Positions 40,001 through 50,860 of a DNA stretch of 64,000 bases are shown here, one piece after another. Origin of the DNA: Parietichytrium sp. I65-24A (lineage: Eukaryota > Sar > Bigyra > Thraustochytrida > Thraustochytriidae); the NCBI GenBank assembly GCA_012862575.1, contig BLSF01000016.1, forward strand, positions 248,001 through 312,000, given 5' to 3'. How positions within the stretch are numbered: the stretch's first letter is position 1; the number at the start of each line of letters is the position of its first letter. Position numbers and translations under genes: made by a program. Below the pieces are notes generated by a model, which saw nothing but the letters and a program-made list of their open reading frames with translations, had not been told where the DNA came from and did no database searches.

Positions 40001-43000
40001 AGAAGTGCATATGGTTCTGAGAGAACTTCAGCAGAAAGCAACGCGATTGGATAATAGTTGCTTAGTAGCATAAACAATAGGAGATGAGTGCGTTTTGTGG
40101 ACTTGCTGTTTCCCAAAACGTCTTCTGCAGATCTTGTTCCTATTTACCGGATGACTACATTAAACTGTGAGGTGTCAGCTTGGCTTCACGTGACTCCATT
40201 CTGAGAGAGTCAGTGTAATCAAGCCCTCATCCCAGCCGGTAGTACTCGGTAACACCGGTTCCATACATCTTGCTGTAAGGCCAGTATAGTGTATCTACTA
40301 GCGTGCAAGAGAGGTGAGCTCCACACACGAAGTATATGGTGAAGATTAGCAGACACAGTTGCATAGGACGATTTAATGATTTGGTTAGGTTAAATGATCT
40401 TCCGGTTGGAGTTGACCTGAGAGGAACGAGGAAAGGGTAGGGTAACACATTAACGGTAGGTGTCGACTAGTACCACGGGATGCTTGATGCTTCCTGCAAA
40501 TCAAGTTTTTCTTTCTTTCCTTCTTCTTCATTTCCGTAAAAACAGTTTTATTCGTTTGCTGTTTTTTGTTGGACGTTACTTCAATTCGTGTTGTCAAGTT
40601 AATTCCATCATGCCTTCAAGTTAATTCCATCATGCCTGACAGTCAGAGCGAGCTTTTGACCAGTGCATTCTCGTCCGAGACGCACGCCGGGGGTTGATAC
40701 TGAGTACTGATCAGAACTCTCTTTTTCTTCTATTTTCCCTTTTTTATTGAGGCAGCTCACAGACCAAGCAAGCTATACTCCCATCCCCTTTAACGAGATT
40801 GCTAGCGCTGGTACCTCCAGTGTCCGTATCCGTGTAAGAAACTAAACTGTTTCAGTACTATCTATCAGTAGGTAGTCTCAGAGCAATGACCAGAGCGATC
40901 TGCCCTGCGCAATATTAGTAGTAGGCCATCGAAAAGTGCTAGGACTGCCTACGCAAATGGAGAAGGACTAGCTCTAACACAGAATACAAGTACATAATAG
41001 TATAAAAATGGGAACAAGGCGAGAGCAAAAACTTCATCAACAACAATCTCTTTCGAAGAAGCAGAACGTAAAACCGTGCTCTCGATTCTTGGAAATCCAA
41101 AAAGCAGAAACAATCGCGATTTCCTTCTTCGTCCTTTTTCCAGTTTTGTTATAGTCATGCAAGAATTTCTGAAATTTGAATCTTGCTTGTGCAAATAGAT
41201 GCCTCCTCACAACAGGTAGTTAGGCCTCCCTGTTGATGTCGAATTTGATTTCAAAATTCAAAAAAGTGGATTTGAAAACACGCTTGATTGAGGAGGAGCG
41301 GAGAGTGTCAATTTGAAGAATGCTTATGCGGCATTCTATACAATCCTACTACAAAAGCAATAAACCCCGCCGACTTTCTACGCACTCTCCCTCACAACAG
41401 GTTGGGCTCCTTACTTTGTCCCGCACCTGGACTGAACTTGCTGAAAAAAGTGCTATCGAGAAAGATACCGCTTCTCACAGCAGGTTGAATAATTTAAAAC
41501 TTCTAGTAAAGTCCGTCGCAGTCAAGACTGCAGCTTTGTGAGGCAAGAATTCTGAGACTGGACAAGGTGTCGTCTGTCTGTCGAGATATGAGGCAAGAAG
41601 GATGAATGCGAGCACCATCACTACCATCACACGTATACAGTCAGAATTTAGAGTCTATGAACAGCAATCGATTTCTTTTGCACACTGGAAAGAATTGCTT
41701 CGCGTGTACTGACACTGAGTACCCAATTATGTTGGTGTGGAGTTCAAATTTCTATTCTAAATCCTACTTACAAAATTTGAACCTTTAATCTGATTCTGTT
41801 TCCGTCTTTTTGCCTGCTCGCGAGCTACTAGAGTTTTTGGACGTTCTAACTAGTGCTGCAAAAACCGAGTTTTGACTGCATTCTATTCTTTGCTGTTTAC
41901 GTTGTGTTCTCTCTCCTTCTCACCCTCCCTCTCCCTGTTGTTCGAACTCGAGTAGGATTTAAAAAAATGAAGAAAGAAGAAATAGAGAAAGAAAAAAGAA
42001 AAAAGAAAGGTAGCCAGTCGAATTCACAAATGCAGCAAAGTTGGCCCGTTAGCGCCATGGCTAGGTCTGCCCATGCTTGCCACTATAGGTTTTTTACTGA
42101 AAACCGCCTGTCAAGCCGCGCGTTTCCGTCGCGAACTCCACTGCTCTCAGATTATGCGAAAAAAAGTGGGAACAACTCGCGGTAGACGGTCTTCACAACC
42201 GCCTCAAAGGCGTCAACGCTCCCTCACAAAGAAATTAGAGCTCCAACATCTCGTTTCGGCGCTCTGCACTCTGCACTCGGGAGCTTCAACGCTTATCATA
42301 TCAGCGCCTACCGCTGCTCCCCCCACATCGATTTCCGCCCCCTCTCCTTGGCGGTTTCTAACTCTGCGCCTAGCTTGCCGGATACGGGCTGTTGGTAACG
42401 CTGAAGCACTGTGTAAACCTTGAGGAAAGGAATGGATGGAGGGAAGAAACAAAAGGCCACCGCGTTGGAAGGGCGCTCCTTTGGAATTTTGTGAATTCTT
42501 CTCGGGTGTGAGGACAAGAAGTTTCGGAAACCGAAGTACCCTCCTAGCCCCGTTCTGCAAGTAAATGGACTTATAAACAGTTATTTCAAAACTTACAGTC
42601 TACTTAGTACCTCAGAGACATAGTAACTGCTGATTCGACAGCCTCTTCATGTAGTTCGGCGGGGAAAGGAAGGGGACTGAAGGGAGGGAGCTTCAGCGTT
42701 CTGAACAAGACTTCAACGAAGCCGGGAAGGGGAAGGAGGAGGGAGTTGTGCGATGGTGTGTGTCTTTCCAGCATATCATTGCGCGTAACAAAATAGGTAA
42801 GGGGGGTCGCTCCACAGGAATTTGGTGAGGAAGGCAGCCTCACCGACGCGCAAGCGCATGTTTTTTGACACACGCTCACCAACATCTGCTGAGGGGCTTG
42901 ACATTGATATCCTTTTCTTGCGTCGTTTTTAACAATCAACCACACTCAGAATTTGATTCCCAACTCCTCACATGTCAAGCATGTCAATGCGAAAGGGTCC

Positions 43001-43733
43001 CGAGTGAAGATCTTTTGAAAATCGATAGACAACGGCTAATCCTATTCGTAGAGAGAAATTTGACTCCTTGACATGCGTGATGAGAACTTGACTGGCTCTG
43101 TAAGGGACATCTAATTTGCACCATCATGAGGAAACATCGCTGTCGATTGACGTCGATTTGCTGAGGTGCTCAGTGTGCTCAGCAAGTAATTCATTCACGA
43201 AACGAAATGGATTCTGAGTATTAATTACAAAAGAGGGATAGCATTGAAATGGATTGACTATTAATTCCTAACCTAGTATCCATTCTGTTGCTGTTGCGAG
43301 ATGAACATAATCGCTACGAGTTGTAAGAAAGCAAGTCCACTCCAGTGGTTGAGAAAAAATGCAGACAGTCGAGAGTCTCGAGGCTCAGATCATCTCAGAT
43401 CTCAGAAGTCAGGATCGATCACAAATGCATTTCATTTACTGCTGCTAGTGAGAGTTGTCAATTCATGCCTGCCCAAATCAAGCGAGCTAATGGACGGGGC
43501 ATGTCTAATATATTAGACAAGTTCCGGAGAGAAAAGTATGCGCAGGGTGTGGAAGGAAGTTTATTTAATTTGAATCAAAAGTCTATTGTGAAGAAGAAAT
43601 GGATACGAGTACTTGCTGATTCACGAGCGCGAAAAAGAACAACGCATGTTTCTTTATCCCTTTTTGTTTGTTTGTTTTTCTTTCTTTCTTTCTCTGTTTA
43701 GATCTATAGTCGTGCGAGAGGGCGCAACAAAGT
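37065..43733. other. 6.7-kb region without a recognisable gene
   Basis: The longest gap in the window, lying between the AP2 start and the TM9 stop. It holds AG/GAAA-type microsatellites (38736-38800), A/T-rich stretches, a 22-bp tandem duplication (40594-40637) and CT-rich patches. Many short open frames exist but none has a domain, signal or supporting splice pattern. Long 5' regulatory DNA or non-coding transcripts are possible. Confidence 0.5.
40594..40637 (+). repeat. 22-bp perfect tandem duplication
   Basis: The unit TCAAGTTAATTCCATCATGC plus two further bases is present twice, head to tail, with no differences. It looks recent. Confidence 0.9.
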
Positions 43734-45617
43734 CTAGTCTACCTTGATGGAGCCAAAGATGACCCTGACGAACCAAAAGCACGCAAGGAACCCAATGGTT
43801 CCGGTGAGCAGGAAGAAGCTCAAGGAAATTAGCCACATGTATGAAAAGTAGATGATGGCAGCAACGAATTTGAGCTCCAAGCGCGTGTAAAAGTACAAGC
43901 ACGAGTACAAGAAGAGGTACAAAGCAGAGGACCCTGAAGTCATGAAAGAGCGCCACCACCAGTTGTAGTCCTCCGAGCAGAGCTGGAAGTAGCAAAGAAC
44001 GATGGTGATCTCAGCGCAGGTGGCGATGAGGATGAGCAGAACCAGGGACAAAAAGCCAAAGACGTAGTAAACCTGGTGCAGCCAGATGGAGGTCATGATG
44101 AAGAAGAGCTCAATAAAGACAGCGCCAAAAGGCAGCACTCCACCGACCAGGCAGGAGATAATTGGATGCATGTACAAAGGCTGCTCTGGGACTTGTCGCG
44201 GGATCTGGTTGTAGCGGGCAGGATTCTTGATTTCGTCCATAGTAAAACCCTTGAATGAACCCATGGCGGCTAGAGGGAACGAGATTCCAAACCAGAGAAC
44301 CAAGAGAGCAAACATGGTGCTAAACTTGACAGCGCCGGATGAGCCGCTGTGCCACACAAAGAGATTGACGATGAAAAATACAGCAAATGTGACTCCTGGG
44401 TAGCAGACTGCCGTGAACAGAGTGCTCTTCTTCCATTGCTTACCACCAAACATCTTGTACAAGCGAGAGCTGACGTACCCAGCAAAGTAGCCCATAAAGA
44501 CAAACAACAAAAGCATTGCGGTCATGAGTCCACCGCGGTTGGCAGGGCTCAGGAATCCCAGCAGCGCAAAAACAATCAAGGTGATAGTCATGGCGAGGAT
44601 TTGCACTCCGGTTCCAACAAACACTGAGAGCATGAGAGGGGAGGTGGAGGGTGGGCGAAAGACATCCCCATGTACCAGCTTCCAGCCGGTCTCCTCGTGA
44701 GCCTCCTCGGAACTCTGCTCCTCGTTGTACTTGGCGATATCACGGTGTAGAGTGCGCATCATGATCATGGCAACCATACCGGTGAGAAAGAGGACAATCA
44801 TAAGCGAGTTGATGATGGAGAACCAGTGGATTTTGTCATCTGGGCTACCGTTCAAGTAAATGTCCCACCTAGAAGCCCACGGCACGTTGCTCTTCACCCA
44901 CTCCACATCATAGGTCCAGGAGACAACCTCGCCTTCCTTCATGATGGACTGCCAGCTTCCGTTCGGAGAGCAGTTCACGACCGAGTTTTTGCTGTCGCGC
45001 TTGTGCTTGATAGCATGCGGCTCTACAATGAAGCCAACCACGCGGAAGCCCTCGAAGGATTCTGGGTTCTCATGAACGCGAATCTTGAACTTCAAGTGGT
45101 TGTACAGGTAGTACATGGTGGAAGCCTCGTCACCCTCCTTCATCAGTGCGTAACCGAGCGGGAATCCGTCCTCGTATGCTTCGATTGGGACCCCAACCTC
45201 ATCGTGAATTTGGACTGCAAGCGGCAAGTTATCAATGATGAAGTGTGCCCTGTACTCGTCGCGGATCTTCTCCTGGAACATGGCGACTTGCTCGGCGGTG
45301 TACGTGAACGTGCACAACAGTTTACAAGACTCCTCCACCATCATCTTAAGCTCATACACACTATTCTCAATGGTGTCTCCCGCCAGCACCTCCCCCAGGT
45401 TCTCTGGTGCATCCTCGATTTGCGATGGCTTGCAAACTGGCAGGGAGTAGTATTCAAACGGCAGCTGGGTCTTCACGCTCGTCAGCTTGTTCACAGCCAC
45501 TTCCACCCGTTCGCCGTCCTTGAACTCCCTTGGCGCCACCCCAGGGATATAAAACCCTTCGCTGCCCACGGCTGCCGCCGCAGCCAAGCACAATACCAGT
45601 GCGCCTTTGCGTCCCAT
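43734..45617 (-). CDS. Transmembrane 9 superfamily protein (nonaspanin, TM9SF)
   Basis: 627 residues from the ATG at 45617, chosen because it starts the signal peptide (MGRKGALVLCLAAAAAVGSEG). An upstream in-frame ATG at 45683 would bury it. Then comes FYIPGVAPREF, the usual start of the mature family, and a luminal domain to about residue 265. Nine membrane segments follow from about 268. The family hallmark QIPRQVPEQPLYMHP with GGVLPFGAVFIELFFI is present. The C-terminus ends in KVD, matching the KxD/E signal for COPI-dependent Golgi retention. Nonaspanins act in endosomal/Golgi sorting and cell adhesion. Single exon. Confidence 0.93.
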   Translation of the reverse strand: MGRKGALVLCLAAAAAVGSEGFYIPGVAPREFKDGERVEVAVNKLTSVKTQLPFEYYSLPVCKPSQIEDAPENLGEVLAGDTIENSVYELKMMVEESCKLLCTFTYTAEQVAMFQEKIRDEYRAHFIIDNLPLAVQIHDEVGVPIEAYEDGFPLGYALMKEGDEASTMYYLYNHLKFKIRVHENPESFEGFRVVGFIVEPHAIKHKRDSKNSVVNCSPNGSWQSIMKEGEVVSWTYDVEWVKSNVPWASRWDIYLNGSPDDKIHWFSIINSLMIVLFLTGMVAMIMMRTLHRDIAKYNEEQSSEEAHEETGWKLVHGDVFRPPSTSPLMLSVFVGTGVQILAMTITLIVFALLGFLSPANRGGLMTAMLLLFVFMGYFAGYVSSRLYKMFGGKQWKKSTLFTAVCYPGVTFAVFFIVNLFVWHSGSSGAVKFSTMFALLVLWFGISFPLAAMGSFKGFTMDEIKNPARYNQIPRQVPEQPLYMHPIISCLVGGVLPFGAVFIELFFIMTSIWLHQVYYVFGFLSLVLLILIATCAEITIVLCYFQLCSEDYNWWWRSFMTSGSSALYLFLYSCLYFYTRLELKFVAAIIYFSYMWLISLSFFLLTGTIGFLACFWFVRVIFGSIKVD

Positions 45618-47105
45618 CTCGCCCCCCGCACGGACCAGGAAACCCCAACTGCACGCAAATTGCCCTGAACAGTCTTCAACCAAATTGGCAACTTTGACGA
45701 GCGCTCAGGACACTACGCAGACACAGGCACAACACGCAGCCGACTGTACACCCGCTGCGCTCTGTCTCCTTCTTCGACTCTTTCTCTCCTCGCTGGCTAC
45801 TTGCTCTAATTAGCTAAACGCTTCCTTGCTTTCCACTCAAACATTCCACCTATCCATCGATAGCTTGGCTATCTTATCTTCTGTCTCTCTATCCTTCACT
45901 CACTTTCATGCTTGAGCTTATGGGCTCCAAATATCCTACGCTATCGCATAGCCAACGCCTACCGCGTCAAATACTGTCCCCGTCGGCTGTGCCGCCCAAG
46001 TACGCGGGCGACGCCCTCGTCTCACGCCTGGACGCTGGAGTCGATCAGTTTGGTGGAGATGTGACTAAGGTTTGGCGGCGGCAGCGATAGGAGGTGCTCT
46101 GCGATGTGAATTAAGGGATTGTGGCAGTTAGGAGTATGCATTATGAACTGAGAAAGAGAGGGATCTTGATTGAGCGTTCATTCTCGGACTCTCGAACGTT
46201 TGACTGTCTGAACGGCTCCGTCTTATTATTTATTTTACTTTAAAATAATTAAATGAATCGTTGTTGAGTGTTGGCATCTGTTTATCAGTGAAGATTGAAC
46301 GGCGGAGAATGTGGAGAACCGGGTTACCATAGGAAACCGGCTTGACTTCGAGTTCAGCCAGTAGGTGTCCGATTATCGATAATAAGTGAAAATATAGCTA
46401 GAGCTAGCACTGGCAGTCCAGATGGAGGACCAGACATGACCAGACCTCGCGCTCCTCCGTCTTCTATTAACAGATCTGGAAGCTCTGTGGGACAAACATA
46501 CAAGACATCGTTTTCCTCCAGCGCTTGTGCCACTTGTGCCCCCCCGTTCCACTGTCCTGCACAAGGGCACAGGCACTGAGTTTGCTGTTAGGTATTGGAA
46601 TTGGAAAAAGACGTTAGTAGATGATAACTGAGTACCATAGTACTGTCGGAAAGGCCACGTCTGCCACGTCACAATTATAGTCAATTCAAGACGCAATTCA
46701 AGTACTAGTTCATTTACAGTTAATTCACTCTATTTTTTTAACCGTAACAAGCCAAAGTGCGCGTCCGTGAAAACATTCATTTCGCGGGTATAATAGCCAT
46801 CAACGGGAGTAGCCCACACTGTGCATGGAGCCTTTGCACCGCACTGCAATTTTTTATGCCGTCAACTGAAGCCTTGATGTGTATGCACACAACTGTTTGT
46901 TCCATATAGGAGATATCTAAGCAAGGATCTACATAGGCAAGTTAAAGTTAAATTGGACGTGCCTCAAGACTTCGCCGTACAGTTTGCACTTGCTGGGAGA
47001 TTAGCAAATGAGACCACTTTTTAACAAGTTAAAGAGCAGTTCGAGCACGCGCTCGAGTATGCCTGGTACGCGCGGGCCGAGCTATTGAAAGTGTGAAGAA
47101 GGAAG
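45618..47105. promoter_or_regulatory. Divergent spacer between TM9SF and the first glycosyltransferase
   Basis: About 1.5 kb between two head-to-head starts. No gene is seen. Short inverted and CTAG-rich pieces occur near 46389-46405. Confidence 0.45.
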
Positions 47106-48125
47106 ATGATGCGGCGACGCGGGGACGTCGAGGCGGGCGGGGACAAAGGAGAGCTGGAAGGTCTGTTCGCGCAAGGGCAGACGGGAACGCAGGGCAAAGG
47201 AGTGCTGCTCCGTGCGCGTAGGCTGTTTCGAAGGTACGGAGCTCGCGTGGTATGTGTGATTTTGCTGTTACTGCTGGGTTATGTTCTTGCGCATGTGGTG
47301 CGCCATATGAGTAGAGTACTGATGGCTGAAGATCCGTGCAAGATTGCAGCGAAATCGGAAGCCTTGAAGTTCGAGCGGCGGCAAAGGTTTGCCACAACTG
47401 CGAAGGGTGAGCTGCCAAAGATTATCCACCAGCAATGGAAAACTGACACTTTGCCCGAAGGAGATTTCCAGGCGTATCGCGCTCTGTGGAAGAAGCTCTA
47501 CCCGGAGCCCGAGTATAAGCACGTTTTGTGGACCGACGAGTCCGCAAGAGAGCTCATTCGCAAGGACTTTCCATGGTTCTTGGCAACCTATGATGGGTAC
47601 ACGATGAACATTCAACGAGCGGATTCTTCGCGGTACTTCATTTTGTACAGATACGGTGGTGTGTACGCCGATCTGGATTACGAACCTCTTGTAAACTTTT
47701 GGAAGTATCTGCCGAGCGATCGTGTTGCCGTTATTGAGAGCCCGTACAAGTCGAATGAGATGGTGCAGAACAGCCTCATGTCCAGCCCGAAGAATGACCC
47801 TTTCTGGAACCTCACCTTTTCGGTCATGTTGGAGCGCCATAGCAGCTTAAATATTCTCGGTAGCGCTGGCCCTGCAATGCTGGACGAGGCCCTCAGACGG
47901 GCCCCGCACCACACTTGGTACCACATACTGCCTTGCGAGAACTTCCAGCGTATTCCCGTCGGGAATGCCGGGAAGAATTCTCACTTCCACAGTCGACTTG
48001 CTCGGAATATATTGTATTACTCGCCTAGCTCAAAGTACTGCGGGAATGTTGACAAACTTGACGACTGCCAGTTCGGCATTCATCACAACTCAGTGTCGTA
48101 CCTCAACGGCGGAGAAAAAGGTTAA
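47106..48125 (+). CDS. Type II membrane glycosyltransferase, GT32/OCH1-like, member A
   Basis: 339 residues. The start MMRRRGDVEAG aligns with MIRRRGDVEAG of member B, which fixes the ATG at 47106. A short cytoplasmic basic part is followed by a signal anchor (about 38-60, VVCVILLLLLGYVLAHVV). The catalytic region holds IIHQQWKT, LWTDESARELI, MNIQRADSSRYFILYRYGG and the DXD motif in YADLDYEPL (about residue 188). The domain is the glycosyltransferase sugar-binding DXD type seen in OCH1 mannosyltransferase and mannosyl-phosphorylinositol ceramide synthases. It should transfer a sugar from a nucleotide donor in the Golgi lumen. Donor and acceptor are not known. Confidence 0.85.
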   Translation: MMRRRGDVEAGGDKGELEGLFAQGQTGTQGKGVLLRARRLFRRYGARVVCVILLLLLGYVLAHVVRHMSRVLMAEDPCKIAAKSEALKFERRQRFATTAKGELPKIIHQQWKTDTLPEGDFQAYRALWKKLYPEPEYKHVLWTDESARELIRKDFPWFLATYDGYTMNIQRADSSRYFILYRYGGVYADLDYEPLVNFWKYLPSDRVAVIESPYKSNEMVQNSLMSSPKNDPFWNLTFSVMLERHSSLNILGSAGPAMLDEALRRAPHHTWYHILPCENFQRIPVGNAGKNSHFHSRLARNILYYSPSSKYCGNVDKLDDCQFGIHHNSVSYLNGGEKG

Positions 48126-49485
48126 TCCAAGGACGCTGGCTTCCCTGCTGAGGGATCTACATAGGATATTATACTGCTGTTCTTCTCTACTTCTTCAGAA
48201 CATCTTTTTAGTAATGAGGAAAAATAAGCTATATGGAAACTGCTCGTGCTAGAGTTGTGATGAGTTTTGCAGACACCAATACAAAGACTTCAGTGAGCCT
48301 GAGCAAAGCCAGGAATCTGCGGCATCATTTAAAACAAATGTGCCTATTGGAGCACAAGTATTGTGCCTCGAGCCAGGACTCCTCCACACATGAGGCAGTC
48401 TTGTCCTTCCGAAGCTCGAGGCCTCCTGGGTTGAGGTCTCCTCGGCTCGGAACGTAGCGCGAATCGAACTGATGCTCATGCAACGCGTGCGTTGAATCAC
48501 CTTCTTGCGCAGAGGATTTTGGAGCTACAGAGGGATGTTTATATTCAAAGTTATGGCATTGTGATGATATTGTTTGATCAAAAAATAGAATTATTGCAAG
48601 TAAAGTGCTCGGAAGAAAGGAACCTTATCACATATTCATTGGTAGTGCAACAGAACAGATTCTATTAACGACGATCAATTTAGGAACCTGTATGTGCTTC
48701 CAATCGGCACGTTTGTCTCAGATATATTTAGTATTTGTCATTTTGGAATTCATCACTTCCTAGGTGATTGAGGAAGATGGAACTCAGGACAACCAATGTG
48801 GACTAAACCCAAAGTATTGTGGTTCAAATACGACAGTTCCAGGTATGCAAAGTGGCGGTGGATGCTTGTTCTCGACTTTCTGGTCTGGACCGAACCATGA
48901 CCTCCGATCTGGGCCGGGCTCAGCGAGGGACCTTTGCACAGTCAATCCATCTCCATCTCCATCTCCAGCGCTAGGCTAGCTAGTAAATGTGATAGATTTC
49001 CCCATATCGGCCAAAACACAGAAAATACACTCACAATTTGAGTTGCGGAATTAAGAAATCAGAATTCAGAATATTCACTCCCGACCTTGCGGTGTCAGAG
49101 AGGTTCATCGTGACAAAGCCAAGGCGGTCAAGCCCAATTGATTCAGTCAAAGCACAGCTGCGTCCATCCGACAATGAACACGCTTTGTCGGAGCATTTTC
49201 TTCAGTCACTACGGTTAGCGTTGCGTTGACACCCTGACAATCATGATCTTCCAAACTCCATAGAACTAAATGCCCAAGCCTCTACTGTTGACTGAGCTAA
49301 TTCTACACGTGAAATACATACGCTAAAACATACTCCACCTCAACAGACTGTACTCGAGTACCTCCCGCGTACTCCAACTGAGGACGACCATTGCCTGGTC
49401 CCGATATCTGGAGAAGGAGAAACAAGACGAAACAAGGAGAAAACAAGGAGGAAACAAGGAGGAAAACAGAGCGAAAGGGAGAGAG
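48126..49485. other. Intergenic spacer between glycosyltransferases A and B
   Basis: About 1.36 kb without a gene. One GTACTCGAGTAC palindrome lies at 49350-49361 near the start of member B, and the last 60 bases are a purine-rich leader (AAACAAGGAGGAAAAC type). Confidence 0.5.
49350..49361. repeat. 12-bp palindrome GTACTCGAGTAC, copy 2
   Basis: Exact copy, about 125 bases upstream of the member B start codon. Confidence 0.9.
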
Positions 49486-50556
49486 ATGATTCGACGACGC
49501 GGCGATGTGGAGGCGGGTTTGGAGAGACCCGCAGCGGAGAGCCATTTGGGTCAAGTGTCCTCGGGGAGTCCACTGGCCCAAGCAGGTAAGGGGCCGATGG
49601 GCCAGCAGCGCTTATTGCTGCGGAGGTGGTGCGGTGTGCGCGTGGCGTGGGTGATAGAGAGGGTATTGCTCGCTGCGCTGGTATTGCTGGTAGCAAACGC
49701 GGTGCACCACATGGGAAGAACCTTTTCGGCAGAGAATCCGTGCAAAGTGGCGCAGAGGACGGCTTCTTTGATGGAGAGCGAGCCGCGACAAAGGTGGTTC
49801 TCGGGCTCGAGGAGCGGGATTCCGAAGATTATTCACCAGCAGTGGAAAACTGAAAATGTGCCTGAAGGAGATTTCCAGGCGTATCGCGCTCTGTGGAAGA
49901 AGCTCTACCCAGAGCCCGAGTATGAGCACATTTTGTGGACCGACGAGTCCGCAAGAGAGCTCATTCGCGAGGACTTTCCATGGTTCTTGGCAACCTATGA
50001 CGGATTCTCGATGAACATCCAGCGTGCGGATGCCTCGCGGTACTTCATTTTGTACAGATACGGTGGTGTGTACGCTGATTTGGATTACGAACCATTTGTG
50101 AATTTTTGGGAGTATCTGCCGAGCGATCGTGTTGCCGTTATTGAGAGCCCGTACAAGTCGAATGAGATGGTGCAAAACAGCCTCATGTCCAGCCCAAAGA
50201 ATGACCCGTTCTGGAACCTAACATTTTCTATCATGATGGAGCGCCATTCGAGCCGAAAGATTCTCAGCAGTACTGGCCCGGCAATGTTGGACGAGGCTCT
50301 CAGACGGGCCCCGCATCAAACCTGGTTCCACGTGCTGCCTTGCGAGAACTTCCAGCGCATTCCCATCGGTAGTGCTGGACTGAACTCTCCTTATGTGAGC
50401 CAAATTGTCCGGACCTTTTTCTACTTTACGCCGTTCTCGAAATACTGCGGTGATGTCCGAAACCGCCACGATTGCCAGTTTGGCATTCATCACAACACAG
50501 TAACGTATCTCAACGTTGGGAAGGCTGGACTCATGGACATTGTTAATAATTTTTGA
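49486..50556 (+). CDS. Type II membrane glycosyltransferase, GT32/OCH1-like, member B
   Basis: 356 residues, same architecture as member A: a basic N-terminus, a signal anchor at about 55-78 (VLLAALVLLVANAVHHM) and a catalytic domain with the DXD motif in YADLDYEPF near residue 198. Much of the catalytic region is nearly identical to member A even at silent sites, for instance around GDFQAYRALWKKLYPEPEYE, while the N-terminal stem differs. That pattern suggests recent duplication or gene conversion. The C-terminus HHNTVTYLNVGKAGLMDIV is the family ending and served as a guide for the spliced end of member C. The leader is GA-rich, as for member C. Confidence 0.87.
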   Translation: MIRRRGDVEAGLERPAAESHLGQVSSGSPLAQAGKGPMGQQRLLLRRWCGVRVAWVIERVLLAALVLLVANAVHHMGRTFSAENPCKVAQRTASLMESEPRQRWFSGSRSGIPKIIHQQWKTENVPEGDFQAYRALWKKLYPEPEYEHILWTDESARELIREDFPWFLATYDGFSMNIQRADASRYFILYRYGGVYADLDYEPFVNFWEYLPSDRVAVIESPYKSNEMVQNSLMSSPKNDPFWNLTFSIMMERHSSRKILSSTGPAMLDEALRRAPHQTWFHVLPCENFQRIPIGSAGLNSPYVSQIVRTFFYFTPFSKYCGDVRNRHDCQFGIHHNTVTYLNVGKAGLMDIVNNF

Positions 50557-50860
50557 AATCTGCCACAATGTTTAGTCTTGCATAATGATGTAAAAGTGAA
50601 CGTTCAGTTTTTTATTAGTTTTTTTTTAAAATGAGCATCTCTTTCTTTAGGTCTTGGTGCGCAGCAGTGTATTCTTAGTTTTCAAACATTTCAAACAAGC
50701 TGGGCTGAATTTTTCGGTGGTTCGTTTTCTTAAGGGTTTCACAAATGGCTTTCAAAAAAAAAAGTACAAGCATTCAAGAGAATGCCAAGCTCCTATTAGA
50801 CAAGGCAGACATTGCAGTAGCAGATATTCTCTTCTCCACAAGAAAAAAAGAGTTGGAAAC
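50557..50860. other. Convergent 3' spacer between glycosyltransferases B and C
   Basis: About 300 bases between the stops of members B (plus) and C (minus). A/T-rich, with no gene. Confidence 0.5.

Noticed and set aside
21970-46761. Shared 16-bp string ACAAGCCAAAGTGCGC at about 21966 and 46746
   Set aside because: A single 16-bp coincidence between two places is about what chance gives in 64 kb, and the flanks do not match.
48107-48215. Possible intron at the end of glycosyltransferase A, by analogy with member C
   Set aside because: A weak GTTAAT donor and no downstream exon matching the family ending; the direct stop is simpler.
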